DNA of 64,000 nucleotides from Cherax quadricarinatus. Taxonomy: Eukaryota > Arthropoda > Malacostraca > Decapoda > Parastacidae. The notes under the pieces are model-generated. The model ran no database searches and was not told the DNA's origin. It worked only from the letters and a program-made list of their open reading frames with translations. Below are positions 33,195 to 47,093 of the stretch, in pieces (positions within the stretch are counted from its first letter, which is position 1; every line of letters begins with the position of its first letter). The stretch lies in contig NC_091298.1 of NCBI RefSeq assembly GCF_038502225.1, positions 38,651,011 to 38,715,010 of the forward strand, written 5' to 3'. A program made the translations under genes and the position numbers.

Positions 33195-33640
33195 TTCGTA
33201 AGAATATAAGATGAGCACCGCACCAGGTCTACTTTCCCATGCTAGGCAGGTCTAATTCACACCCTGTTCAGCAAAAGATTTTAGCTTGAATGACGCTACT
33301 CGGGTGTTTGTTCCACCTCTCCACAACTCTTATATCAACCAGAGCTTTCCTAAATATAAATTTTGCCAACTTACACTCACTGCTGTGAGTTATGACTGAC
33401 TAAGGTAGATGTTTTCAGAACGTTATTTATATCCCCTTTATTTATTCCTGTCTTTTATTTATATACCTCAGTCATATGATCCGTAAATCTTCGCCTTTGT
33501 AGAGAGTGAAGATTCAGTGCCCTCAGTCTATCCTCGTATGAAAGAGATCAACCGTCATCTTTCTCTGTATGGTTTATTGCCCATCTATGTTCATTTTTTT
33601 GCAGTGTGGAGACCAGATATTTGCAACATAATCTATTTAC
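33195..33640 (-). pseudogene. Strongly decayed CR1 3' end
   Basis: GCACCAGGTCTACTTTCCCA, TTTGTTCCACCTCTCCACAA, TATCCCCTTTATTTATTCCT and CCCTCAGTCTATCCTCGTAT align in order with the 3' end of the CR1 copies at 20484-21060 and 63110-63660. It has the same minus orientation but many gaps, and is the oldest CR1 relic in the window. Confidence 0.7.
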
Positions 33641-35043
33641 AGGTGATAATTCCTTACATTACATGCACTGTTGTTTCATGTTTTCTGCATATCATTGAAC
33701 AAAAAATCAACAGGTGAAAAGTCTTCTAATTAATTGACTAATGTCATTAAAGTGAATGGGAAATTGCAAGAAATCGACCCCGAGTCCATTAGGTTATGAA
33801 CTTAAATAATGACAACAAACGAGCGCTTACGAAAAGGAGGGAAAAGTCTCATAACAAAATATCGGAGAAATTCTCGAGAAATCTTGACAGGGACTGAGTG
33901 AGGGTGAGAGTGTTCGTTTAAAACGTAATACTAGACCTAGTATCCAATCTCCATAAGTGAATTGGCAACTTGTCTTGCCAACAACAAACACGATTTTCAA
34001 GGCCTTTCTGTGTGTCAATTTCTGTTCAGTCGAAATAGAGGTCAAAATTAAATATTATTTTTTACGTTTGATTAGGTTAAGTTGATGTAGGTTCCCAAAA
34101 TTTAATTTACCTAAATTTATGCATAGTTAACAATAACTACACCGACAATTCACTTCTAGCAGAGAGACAGTATCGTCTCTTTCATGGTTTAAAATAACAC
34201 ATTTTTTTTACTCTGAAGGTCGGATGGAATGAGAAATGTAAAGGATAATGTTGATGTTCATCTGCCGCACTGCATGGTAGAACATTGATAAACAGCAACC
34301 ATTCAAGGAAGTTTTAAATTCCTGTCATAAGAGTATGATTCGGAAGTTTGTTTAAAATTCGCAACTACAAATAGTTGATGTCTTCAACTAAAATTTAGTT
34401 AATAAAAGAGAGAAATCAATCACTCTCAATTTAAGAAAAAAAAGAGCCCATACAAAATATTAGAGTCCACTTGAAATATTAGAAATAAGCAATGAAAGAA
34501 GAGTAAATATTGACCGCAGTCAACCCCATAGGTTAAAAGATTATCGACAGCAGGTAAGGTATTAAGGTTAAGATCAGCAGTACACTAACAATGAATAATA
34601 AAAAAAGAGTTTTTTTTTTTTTAATATACGGAGAGACATACCCATCTCTCAGAACAAGCGCAGTGTAAGATATATACTTCACAGTGAATATACACTGAAA
34701 GATACAAACTTCACAATGCATTTACATTGAGAAATACATACCTGTCAATGGGTATATAAAAAGAGAGAAACGCCTTTACGTTACATACATTAAGAGATAC
34801 ACACCTCTTGATGTACAGACACTAAGATATTCACAAATAATGGTTTGTATATACTAAAATAGATATAGCAGTTTGGAATACATTGGTAAAATATATCAAA
34901 GATCATGAATCTCCTCCAGCTCCTCCGAAGCATGACGCGAGCCCAGTATGCAGCATGCATTTCCTCACTGGATTGCTATGCTGAGGTACTGGAACATGAA
35001 AGTGGCTGCCCTTGGGTCCCCGGTGGTGTCGATGAGTCTGGAC
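33641..35043. other. Unassigned A/T-rich sequence
   Basis: No gene or repeat recognised. A T run at 34610-34622 and scattered short frames have no motif. Confidence 0.35.

Positions 35044-35815
<772 letters not shown>

Positions 35816-35888
<73 letters not shown>
35816..35888. repeat. (TA)n array, ~72 bp
   Basis: Lies between the MITE and a LINE 3' end. Confidence 0.95.

Positions 35889-36745
<857 letters not shown>

Positions 36746-36834
<89 letters not shown>
36746..36834. repeat. (TA)n array, ~89 bp
   Basis: Lies between MITE copy 2 and the tRNA-like unit at 36835. Confidence 0.95.
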
Positions 36835-36838
<4 letters not shown>

Positions 36839-37056
36839 AGGAATTCGCAAGAGCAGGCGAAATAAACACAAACACTGATCTCTGACTGAAGGCTGAAGGT
36901 GACTCGAACCTATGAACCTTGGAACAAGGTACGCAGTGCTATACCAGTCTCACCACACTGGACCAATACCTTGGCGTCCAGCTTGCACTGGACGTTTTGA
37001 TCCAAGGCAGCCAGCTTTCAGGTTGAAGGCTTTCGCCTGCTCTTGCGAATTCCATG
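36835..37056 (-). mobile_element. tRNA-derived unit bounded by a 22-bp inverted repeat
   Basis: GAATTCGCAAGAGCAGGCGA (start of the repeat at 36841-36862) recurs inverted at 37031-37052. Inside, the minus strand has A-box-like TGGTATAGCACTG and B box GGTTCGAGTCA (about 36910-36950), a plausible tRNA-derived promoter. The combination of SINE-like promoter and inverted ends is not a standard SINE layout. Confidence 0.45.
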
Positions 37057-37169
37057 CATTCTTAAAATCTCTACTAACGCTGATGCATGCAGGGGATGAG
37101 ATGAAAGGCTGTGAGCCTTCTCCCTGTTATATTCCTGTCGACCTTGGACTTACATCAAGAATTCTTAAA

Positions 37170-37466
37170 CGATTTCAGTATGATCAGTTTTGATGTTACT
37201 TTCTTGTTTACAAAAGTTCCAGTTTGATGATTTATTAAGGTTGTTATCTGAAAAACTTGTTATTCACTATTTGTCATTGTTCGTTCCTACTATCATTAAA
37301 CTTATTGAACTTAGTATTCTTGATGTAAAATATGCATTTAATGACGAGTTTTATACTCAGAACTTTGATATGGCAATGGGAAATCATCTTTTCTTAGTAA
37401 TTTATACATGGATATGTTGATGATATTTTGTGTCTTATGCCTAAGAATGTAGATATAAACCATTTC
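37170..37466 (+). pseudogene. PLE family C, second locus: RT palm, split by a CR1
   Basis: SFDVTFLFTKVP-like sequence in broken frames, then VPTIIKLIELSILDVKYAFN and DEFYTQNFDMAMGNHLF, followed by a GYVDDILCLMP-like stretch near 37412. It stops at ATATAAACCATTTC (37466), where a CR1 begins. The next PLE segment is at 41552. It lacks the 5' half. Confidence 0.75.
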
Positions 37467-37636
37467 ATAAGAACATAAAAACATAAGAAAGGAGGAACAC
37501 TGTAGCAGGCCTGTTGGCCCATACTAGGCAGGTCCTTCACAGATCCAAGCCACTAAGAAAATATTTGCCCAACCCACTTTAGTTTTTCCCTAACATTAAG
37601 CACTGATATATCCACTAACTCATGTCCAAGTCCCAC

Positions 37637-40600
37637 TCATATCCAACCCCTCTCATTCATGTATTTATCCAACCAAAATTTGAAACTACCCAAGGTTTTA
37701 GCTTCGATAACCCTACTAGGCAGACCGTTCCACTCACCAACTACCCTATTACCAAACCAGTACTTTCCTATATCCTTTCGAGATCTAAACTTGTTTAATT
37801 TGTATCCATTATTGTGGGTTCTCTCTTGGAGGGATATCCTCAAAATCTAATTTATATCCCCTTTGTTTATACCCATCTTCCACTTACACACTTCGATCAT
37901 GTCTCCCCTCATTCTTCGTCTTACAAGTGAATGTAGTTTAAGGGTCTTCAATCTCCCTACAAACGGAAGATTTCTAATGCTATGTATTAATTTAGTCATT
38001 CTATGCTGAATGTTTTCTAACGAATTTATATCTATTCTGTAATATGGAGACCAGAACTGAGCTGCATAATCTAGATGAGGCCTTGCTGATGATGTATAAA
38101 GCTGTAATATAACCGCTGGACTTCTGTTGCTACACTTCTTGATATAAATCCCAGTAATTTGTTTGCCTTATTACGTACGTTTAGGCATTGCTGTCTTGGT
38201 TTAAAGTTGCTGCTTACCATATCCCCCAAGTCCTTTTCGCATTCTGTATGGCTAAGTTCTACGTTATTTAACTTATAAGTACTAGGGTTATAGACACTCT
38301 CCAGCTTCAGAACCTTACATTTATCTACATTGAACTGGATCTGCCACTTTTCTGACCAGGAACTAAGTTTGTTTAAAGCCTCCTAAAGTTCCGTGACATC
38401 TACGTTTGAATCAATTATCCTACCTATCTTCGTGTCATTGGCGAATTTGCTTATATAATTCCCTCAATTGATATACAATTGATATATATTATGCACAACA
38501 ACGGGCCTGAGATTTGTTCCTGTGGAACGCCACTTGTTACAGATCCCCACTCAGATTTAACCCCATTTAAGCACACTCTCTGCTTCCTATTGGTGAGCCA
38601 TGACAGCACTTTTTCCTCAATGCCATGATCTGCCACTTTCTTTAACAGTCTCTGGTGCGGTACTCTATTAAAAGCCTTACTAAATCTAAATAAACAATAT
38701 CGAATTCTTTATCATGATCAACAGCCTCAAAAGCTTTGCTGAAGAAAGTTAGTAAATTAGGCAGGAACAGCCCCTCGTGAATCCATGCTGAGTATCATTA
38801 ATCAAATTATGCTTATCCAGATGGCCTCTTATAATATTAGCTATAATTGACTAGTGATTTGCCTACAATTGAGGACAGGCTTACTGGGTGGCAATTTGAC
38901 GGTAACAACTTGTCCCCTGCTTTAAAAATAGGAATTATATTAGCCGTCTTCCACATAGACACTACACCTGTTTGAAGAGATCAATTAAAAATATTAGTTA
39001 ATGGTTCACAGAGTTCCATTTTGCATTCCTTAAGAACCCTTGAAAAAACAGCTCATCAGGACCCGGCGATTTATTTTGTTTCAGTCGGTCTATTTGTTTC
39101 ATAAACATTTCGCTAGTGACTCTGATATTACAGAATTCATCTTCTTCAGGCCCACTATAAAAATTAGTTACTGGGATATTGTTAGTATCTTCCTGTGTGA
39201 AAAGTGAGAGAAAATAATTATTAAAAATCGAACACATTTCATTCTCCTTGTCAGTAAGAAGCCCAAATTTATTTTTAAAAGGACCAATCTTATCTCTAAC
39301 TTTTGTTCTATAAATCTGAAAAAGCCTTTTGGGTTAGTTTTCGAATCCCTAGCAACTACAATTTTGTAGTCCAGTTTAGCTTTTCTTATTCCTTTTTTAA
39401 CGTCCTTCTTAATGTCAATATGTTGATTCATAAGATGACCCTCACCTCTTTTGATATGCATATAAATTCCATTCTTGTGCCCTAAAAGATATTTGAGCCT
39501 ATTATTCATCCATTTTGGGTCATTTCTATTCGATCTAATTTCCTTATGTTGGATAAATGTCCTTTGGACAGCATGTATTGTATTAAGAAATCTGTAATAC
39601 TGATAGCTCTCTTCGTTACCCCAGTCCACAGATGATAAGTGTTCTCTAAGCCCATTGTAATCTGCTAAGGGAAAATCTGGGACCGTTACTGAGTTATTCC
39701 TACTATCATACTTCCAATCAATGCTAAAGGTAATTGATTTGTGGTCGATTGCCCTGAGTCTTCTGCAATTTCTTAATTATTAACAAAAGGTTTCCTTGTT
39801 TCCAGAACCAAGTCAAGCAGGTTACTTCCCCTTGTAGGTTCTGCCACAAACTGCTTCAAAAAATAATCTTGAACTACTTATAAAAAGTCGTTAGACTCTA
39901 AATTCCTAGTAAAAAAATTATAATCAATCTGACTAAAGTTAAAGTCGCTTGAATTACTACGTTATTGTGCCTTGTGGCCATAATAATTTCCTCCAAAAGT
40001 AGTCTCCCTTGGTCCCTATCTAAGTTTGGGGGACGGTATATCACGCCAAAAATCAATTTTTCATACACCTCTGAAAATTCTATCCAGACACTCTGAGACG
40101 TGGTTTATTATGAAAAATCGGGACATACCTGCTGAAAGTCACATTCAGGGTTTTAAACTGTTCCAAGTACACGGAAATATGGGAAAGGTTGGTAAGGTGA
40201 TCGTTTAAATTTTTGCTTAAAAATGGGAATAACCCATTTTTAAGCAACAATTTAAACGATCACCTTACCCACCTTTCCCATACTTCCGTGTACTTGGAAC
40301 AGTTTAAAACCCTGAATGTGACTTTCAGCAGGCATGTCCCGATTTTTCATAATAAACCACGTCTCAGTTATTGCAAAAACATCAATGTTACCCGCACTTG
40401 CAACCAATCTCAATTCGTCCATCTTATTTCTCGCACTACGACTATTAGTATGATATATGTTTAGAAAACCAACCTTCTCTTTTCTCTTCCTGCTGATTTC
40501 TGTTCTTCCATTATACCTGTTACTGTCCTTGTCACCTAGTGCCACTGGCTGTCCAGTATTCATCAATAACTCTACCTCATTCTGCCTATAACTGGTTTCC

Positions 40601-40670
40601 ACGAAATTCTCTGCACTGAGAATTCATTGATTTTCCACAAAAACCCATACCACTATCTATTTCTAGTTTA
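37637..40670 (-). pseudogene. CR1 ORF2, copy 4: endonuclease and RT, heavily broken
   Basis: Pieces in order on the minus strand: NSRSARNKMDELRLVASAGN and AITETWFIMKNRDMPAESHI (40602-40252). Endonuclease end and linker: HKEIRSNRNDPKWMNNRLKY and KAKLDYKIVVARDSKTNPKG (39629-39168). RT start: VTSEMFMKQIDRLKQNKSPG (39237-38998). RT palm: LSWLTNRKQRVCLNGVKSEW and SVTSGVPQEQISGPLLCIIY (38636-38451). C-terminus: DIGKYWFGNRVVGEWNGLPS ending NERGWI (37843-37637). An inverted duplication at 40095-40365 and many stops disrupt it. Confidence 0.8.
40095..40365. repeat. Palindrome: two 133-bp inverted arms with a 5-bp centre
   Basis: Left arm 40095-40227, centre AATAA 40228-40232, right arm 40233-40365. 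By eye only about four mismatches separate the arms. Both strands encode the same peptide, ETWFIMKNRD(M/I)PAESHI, so this is an inverted duplication of CR1 endonuclease coding sequence. It could extrude as a hairpin. Confidence 0.85.
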
Positions 40671-40679
40671 AAGACCTAA

Positions 40680-41440
40680 CAACTCCCTCCACTGCATTAG
40701 CCAGTGCTCCCACCCCAAACCTAGATAAGTGAACCCCATCCCTAGTATACATGTAATTTTTGCCATAGAAAAGGTCTCAGTTGTTTATGAAAGTTACTGA
40801 ATTTTTCTTACAGTGTTTGTCCAGCCAGCAATTAACACCAATTGCCCTGGACAGCCATTTATTTCCAACTCCTCTCGTAGGCAAAATGCCACATATCTCA
40901 GGAATCCCACCCTTCTTCCTAATAATGTCTATTACTGCCTTAAACCTTCTAGCTAAAGCCTCACTTCTACGCTTGCCTACATCATTGCCTCCATCACTGA
41001 GGCAGATAATAGGATTGGTCCCATTACCATGCATGATACTGTCAAGCCGGCTAACAATATCCTCATTCCCAGCCCCAGGAAAGCAAAACCTCTGTCTCCT
41101 ACTCCAATCCTTCAAGCAGAAGGCCCTATCCATGTACCTAAACTGGCTGTTCCTACAGTCCAAGTAGTCGTCTCACATTCGTCTGGTAGCACAGAAAAGG
41201 AGTTCGAAGTTTCCACAGCAGACTCTTTCTTCTTTATCGTCTCTACCTCTCCATTCGTCTTCTTGATTTTCAACTCCGTTCCATGCTGTCCGACCACTGC
41301 CCAAGTTTCCTTCTTGACCTGAGGACTCACAACAGGAGGACTGCTACGAATCCTCTTGTTTTCCTCCGTTAATCGCTGTATCTCGAGTTTTGCTACCCTC
41401 AGTTCCTCCCTAAGCTGCTAGTAAAGTTGCTCAGTGGAGA
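40680..41440 (-). pseudogene. CR1 ORF1, copy 4: esterase-like domain
   Basis: Basic/acidic N-terminal part (to about 41160), then RNSQFRYMDRAFCLKDWSRR, FCFPGAGNEDIVSRLDSIMH, CLSDGGNDVGKRRSEALARR (block III GGND), GILPTRGVGNKWLSRAIGVN and, below 40760, TRDGVHLSRFGVGALANA (block V). A frame change occurs near 41160. The catalytic serine of block I (GDSQ) reads NSQ here. Confidence 0.7.
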
Positions 41441-41464
41441 GTATCTTGGTTCAGTCCACAGGGA

Positions 41465-41551
41465 GTACGCTGGACACGTCCTCACTGAGCTAAGTACACG
41501 TCACCATACAGTGGGTTTTATCAAGTCACAAACAGATCACAAAGTCACAAA
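41465..41551 (-). mobile_element. PLE family B-like terminus scrap
   Basis: CATACAGTGGGTTTTATCAAG then TCACAAACAGATCACAAAGT resembles the minus-strand family-B end (CACACAGTGGGCTTTTTCAAG, TCACAAACAGAG). The reverse complement has GACTTGATAAAACCCACT, nearer to a CUGAUGA-type box than other family-B copies. It lies between CR1 copy 4 and the resumed PLE-C. Confidence 0.4.
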
Positions 41552-42325
41552 CACATCTTGTTAAATTAAATAGCTTAGCTAATTCTGCAATTTTACTGTT
41601 AAATTCGAAGAAAGCAACTCATTGCCTTTCCTAGATGTTTTAATTATTAAGGATAACAATGATTTTAAATTTAAAATATACAGAAAATCAACAAAAAACT
41701 GTTCCTATCAAGACAGAGTTAAACTGTCTGTTTTCTCATCAATGTTTTTGAAAGCTTTACATATTTGTAGTCCAGTGTTCATAGATGAAGAAATATCCAA
41801 AATTTATAAAACAGCTAATGATCTAAAATACCCATGAAACTTAATTGACAAATGCCTTAAAATTGCTAGAAATTCTTTTATAATTCAAAAATCATCAAAC
41901 TGATTTTAGAAAGGCTGAGAAAATTATATCAAGCAAGTCCAATGTTGACAAGAATATAATAGAATCATGTTTCATAAAAAGTAGTTTAGAAAATAATGTG
42001 AATTTTTCTTTTGGTTTATATAAATTGGATTCATTTATAATTAAAAAAATTTGGGAAAGATTTAAGGTATATTAGACAATTTTCTGGGAAGAATATAAGC
42101 TGTATTTCACAGATCACTGACTACCTACCTACATCATCATAAAAGTCAGGTGTTGTTGTGGGGAGGCAGCGAGGTGTAGTCTCGTCCTTATATGCCTTCC
42201 TGTTAACTTTTTATTTTTATAGTTCCTTGATAATGTGATAAGTCACGAACGCACTTGGAATTTCGTTTTTCTTTCACAGTGGTTGTTCTCCATATTATAT
42301 TACCTCTTTACTGTGAATTTATTCT
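41552..42325 (+). pseudogene. PLE family C, second locus continued: RT thumb to terminus
   Basis: KLNSLANS-like, then LPFLDVLIIKDNNDFKFKIY, RKSTKNCSYQDRVKLSVFSS and MFLKALHICSPVFIDEEISK (41622-41837). The GIY-YIG core is deleted; only the end remains, KNIIESCFIKSSLENN and LDSFIIKKIWERFK (about 41950-42070). The 3' UTR and terminus follow, with TTCCTTGATAATGTGATAAG and CACGAACGCACTTGGAA (42220-42263), finishing TTTATTCTACA against TA repeats. Confidence 0.75.
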
Positions 42326-42332
42326 ACATATA

Positions 42333-43563
42333 TATTCTTTCTTTCTTACAACATTGGGCGATTCTTACCAAGGCAGGGTGGCCAGAAAAAAAAAGAATTT
42401 CATCATCATAAAACTGCAACAGTAACACCCCTCCTTCAGAGTGCGACACTGTACTTCACATCTCCAGGACTCAAGTCCGGCCTGCCGGTTTCCCTGAATC
42501 CCTTCATAAATGTTATCTTGCTCACACTCCAACAGCACGTCATGTATTAAAAACCATTTGTCTCCATTCACTCCTATCAAATACATTCATGCACGCATGC
42601 TGGAAGTCCAAACCCCTCGCACACAACAACTCCTTCACCCCCTCTCTCCAACCCTTCCTAGGCCGACCCCTACCCCGCCTTCCCTCCACTACAGATTTAT
42701 ACACTCTCGAAGTTATTCTGTTTTGTTCCATTCTCTATACATGTTCGATGCACCTCAACAACCCCTCCTCAGCCCTCTGGATAATAGTTTTGGTAATCCT
42801 ACACCTACTAATTTCCAAACTACGAATTCTCTGCATTATATTCACACCACACATTGCCCTCAGACATGACATCTCCACTGCCTTCAACCTTCCCCTCGTC
42901 GCAACATTCACCACCCGTGCTTCACACCCATATAAGAGTGTTGGTATAAATATACTTTCATACATTTCCTTCTTTGCTTTCACAGACAAAGTTCTTTGCA
43001 TCCACAGACTCCTAAGTGCACCACTCACCCTTTTCCCCTCATCAATTCTATGATTCACCTCATCCTTCATAGACCCATCTGCTGACACATCCATTCCTAA
43101 ATATCTGAATACATTCACCTCCTCCATACTCTCTCCCTCCAATCTGATATCCAATCTTTCGTCACCTAATCTTTTTGTTATCCTCATAAACTTAATCTTT
43201 CCTATATTCACTATTAATTTTCTTCTTTTACATACCCTACCAAATTCATCCACCACCCTCTGCAACTTCTCTTCAGTATCTCCAAAGAGCACGGTGTCAT
43301 CAGCAAAGAGAAACTGTGACAACTCCCACTTTGTGTTTGATTCCTTTTCTTTTAACTCCACACCTATTGCCAAGACCCTCTCATTCACTTCTTTAACAAC
43401 CCCATCTATAAACATATTGAACAGCCACGGTGGCATCACACATCCTTGTCTAAGGCCTACTTTTACTGGGAAATAATCTCCCTCTCTCCTACATACTCAA
43501 ACCTGAGCCTCACTATCCTCGTGAAACTCTTCACTGCTTTCAGTAACCTACCTCCTATACCAC
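42333..43563 (-). pseudogene. RTE LINE, copy 2: RT end and C-terminus, 5' truncated
   Basis: The minus strand encodes MPPWLFNMFIDGVVKEVNER, FLFADDTVLFGDTEEKLQRV (catalytic FADD), CKRRKLIVNIGKIKFMRITK, VFRYLGMDVSADGSMKDEVN and PTLLYGCEARVVNVATRGRL (43439-42735). After a frame change the C-terminus reads VVEGRRGRGRPRKGWREGVK and FDRSEWRQMVFNT. RTE-clade proteins end in just this (W)RxxV type tail. The copy starts at an RT segment near 43563 and ends at a 3' tail next to PLE-C. The 234-residue RT stretch is open. Confidence 0.85.
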
Positions 43564-43884
43564 GAGACTAGACCTGCGATAAGTATGGGCACTTAGCCGA
43601 AGCTAAGCGATGTTTTCCATACCCCCAGGCACCAAGCTCGTTTTGAAGGTTATTTCATCGAATCCTGCCACATGCAGTGAACAACGAAAGAGATTTGAAA
43701 TGCTTAACAATTCGTAAACTGGCGAAATTATTTACAAACATTGTCTCTACGTCCACAGCACGACTCGAACCTGCTAACTCTGTATCAGAGTACACAGTAT
43801 TTTACCACAAGACTAAACCTGCGATAAGTATGGGCGCTTAGCCGAAGCTTAGCAATGTTTCCCATACCCCCAGGCACCAAGCCA
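43564..43884 (-). repeat. Direct repeat pair flanking a tRNA-like segment
   Basis: CTGCGATAAGTATGGGC and CCATACCCCCAGGCACCAAGC occur at about 43574-43637 and again at 43818-43881. Between them the minus strand has A-box-like GTGGTAAAATACTGTG and B box GGTTCGAGTCGTG (43745-43812), so a tRNA-derived unit is likely. The pair separates RTE copy 2 from RLE-LINE copy 2. Confidence 0.45.
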
Positions 43885-46344
43885 CTGCAATACGGAGGGT
43901 CTTAGGGTCGAGGCACATTCCCATTGCCGATATGGGAACTGTTTGAAGGAAGTCCCCGAAGAGAGGTGCGCTCGCAGCTTGGAAACGGGCAGTCTCCCTG
44001 TCTGATGTTACAGCCCTGAGCATGTTGGCAAGCACCTTTTCAGCGATGGGGCCATCCCAGTTTGACTGTTTGTAAGCCAGTGCTGCACTAGGGTTTGGTG
44101 CTGGAGCAGCACGAGTCTCACATTCAGTGATGGCACTGGCATAGCTAGGATCCTGTATTCCTGCTGAGTCACTGAGATTATCAGGAAGAATTTGTCTTAT
44201 TAACTCGTTTGATGTTATGGAAGAGGATAGGAAAGCTCGTAGGGCAATCAGGGAGGCTCTGTGTACTCCCAGGCCCCCAAGCCTGACCGGAAGTGAGGCT
44301 TGCAACCACTGCCCATCTTCAAGGGAAAGATTCAATACACTCTCTACGATGGTCTTAAGCAGAGAGCTATATTCCTTGAGTTTTGGACTGCTGAAGGCTG
44401 GGGAGCATCTCAGAAAGTAGGTAAGTTTTGGGATTGGCAGGCACCTGATGAGTAGGTAGAAGGCAACATGTATATCTTTGTCTTTCATCCTGCCTTCCAT
44501 CGTCCGGAGGTCTGAGACTTTTTTTTTCTAGGATCAGATCGATGGCATTGGACCCAAGAGGAGCGCCAAGGAGAGTGCTATTTGCTGGATCAATCGCTCG
44601 TGCTCCTGGTAAAACAGCACTAATATTCTGGATCATCTGTCGATTGGTAGAAATTATTTCACATTTAGTGGGGTTTAAAGACAGGCCCAGGCTTTCTCCC
44701 ATGTCTAATTTTTCTGATGTCCTCTAGGAGAGATTCTGTTGTGCCAGCTAGGGTACCATCATCCAAGAACCGGATATTGAGCTCACTGGTGAGTGCTTCT
44801 GTGACTTCCTTTATGACCAAACAGAATAGAAAGGGGTGTGAGAGGGTCCCCCTGTTGCACACCCTCACACGAGTCAATTTCACGGTCCCCAAACAACAGT
44901 TTGGAAGTCACACTATAAAACGATTCTATGAAGGGATAGAGGGAAGGGAAGTTTCTAGAAACTGCTTTGAGAGCAGCATCACTTCCGATTGAGCTGAAAG
45001 TGTTGGCAAAGTCCAATTTGACCAAGGTTTTTTCATCAGACATGTTGATGTATATTCGTGCTGCGTGGGCAGCTCGTTCACAGCCTTGTTGAACGCCGAA
45101 ACCGAGCTGAGTTGGTTTCAGCATTGCAGCAGCCTCTTGACTCACCCTTCTTACTGTAGCCTTGGCGAGTAGACACCGAAGGGTGTTGCCCACTGCAATG
45201 GGCCTGATTCCTCCATCCTTTTTTCCAGAGGGCATGCAATGAGGCACCAAATAAAAGGGTCTGATGGCCTCTGGGACGCTGCCAGCCAGGCACAGGTTGG
45301 AAAATATGGTGAGTTCAGGCAGCAGCCTCTCTGAAACATCACCAAGTGCTGGATTGAGTATTTGTTTTAAGTGTTGAGGCCTTAAGCCAGTGAAACCTCC
45401 TGCTGAGCCCTGTGGAAATGACAGCAACATTGTACACCTCAGCATCCTGTAAAGTTAGATGTTCATCGCCTGCTGCAATGTCAGGGAGGTCAAAATTGGT
45501 ACTGGGAGCCCTGGGTGGATGTTTGTCCTTCAGAACTTGTACTGTACTGACGTCCTTAGAAGCGATGGTATCCTCACTGGTTATAAGTCTCAGTGCTCCA
45601 ATAGTATTATCCTCTTTTATTTTTTTTTTTTTTTTGCTAATTTGGGCTCTAATTTTTGAGTCGTCAGGTGTCCTGTTGTTGGCATTTGCCCGGCGGGTGT
45701 TTGTCGCCCTAGGGGGGGAGACGGATGAGGCTGTCATTGTTCGGGAATGCATTTATTGCCCTAATAACATATGTTGCTAGTGACTTGTCCCTCCTTGGTG
45801 GGACAGCCAAACAGGCTTTGCCAAAAAGCAGTAGGTTGTGCCAGGATGCATTGTTTGAAGGAGCATCGCTGACTTTCTTCAGAACGTCAGTGAATTTGTT
45901 AGCAGCTTGAGGCCGAGCTGCTTTGGGGATGTGTGTCAGAGTCCTGGTGGATGTTAATTTGATTGCAGATTTGAGGTCCCCTGTAGAGGTGAAGTCACGG
46001 TACCTGTCAGCGCTGTCTGCTGGGAGGGGCTGTTGGTTGTTCCAATTTGGAGCTCTACTGGAGCCTAGACATTCATTGTGTGCATGGAAGTTGCCAGTTG
46101 AGGGATTGAGTGCACATTCTCTGTGGCACACCCAGCAGATGCATCGTGAACGACGGCTTTGGCTCTGTCGTGAAGATTCCTGGGAACCCGGGACTTCTTG
46201 TGACATTGCTGATATCGTAGGGATGAGGGGGGGGGCGCTTGCTGTGCGGTAATGGGTGAAGGACCGCATGGATGCTTGGGGGATGAGGGTAGGGGAGTAG
46301 CGAGAGGCAGAGCTAGTAATTTGTGGGGCACTAAACGGCAACAC
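43885..46344 (-). pseudogene. RLE-LINE copy 2: N-terminal zinc finger, RT, thumb; C-terminal endonuclease missing
   Basis: N-terminus (46344-45709): a candidate zinc finger CICWVCHRECALN then NFHAHN, then LTHIPKAARPQAANKFTDVL and NNASWHNLLLFGKACLAVPP. RT (45445-44783): KKDGGIRPIAVGNTLRCLLA, PTQLGFGVQQGCERAAHAAR, LVKLDFANTFSSIGSDAALK and DSCEGVQQGDPLTPL. The catalytic box is [20 protein letters not shown] (44892-44700). Thumb: [35 protein letters not shown] and [17 protein letters not shown] (44500-43840). Pieces lie in different frames, one break being at an A run near 45610-45640. The zinc-knuckle/endonuclease end seen in copies 3 and 4 is deleted at about 43885. Confidence 0.8.

Positions 46345-47093
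<749 letters not shown>

Larger units (their letters stand above)
37467..41460 (-). mobile_element. CR1-like LINE, copy 4 (divergent subfamily), inserted into PLE family C
   Basis: A minus-strand element of about 4 kb with both ORFs represented, the longest CR1 here. The 3' end is TAAGAACATAAAAACATAAG, the octamer tail complement. Motif order is ORF1 N-terminus (41330), esterase (41163-40680), ORF2 endonuclease (40600-39700), RT (39230-38400) and C-terminus (37843-37637). Protein motifs differ at many positions from copies 2 and 3, so it is a distinct subfamily. Confidence 0.85.
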
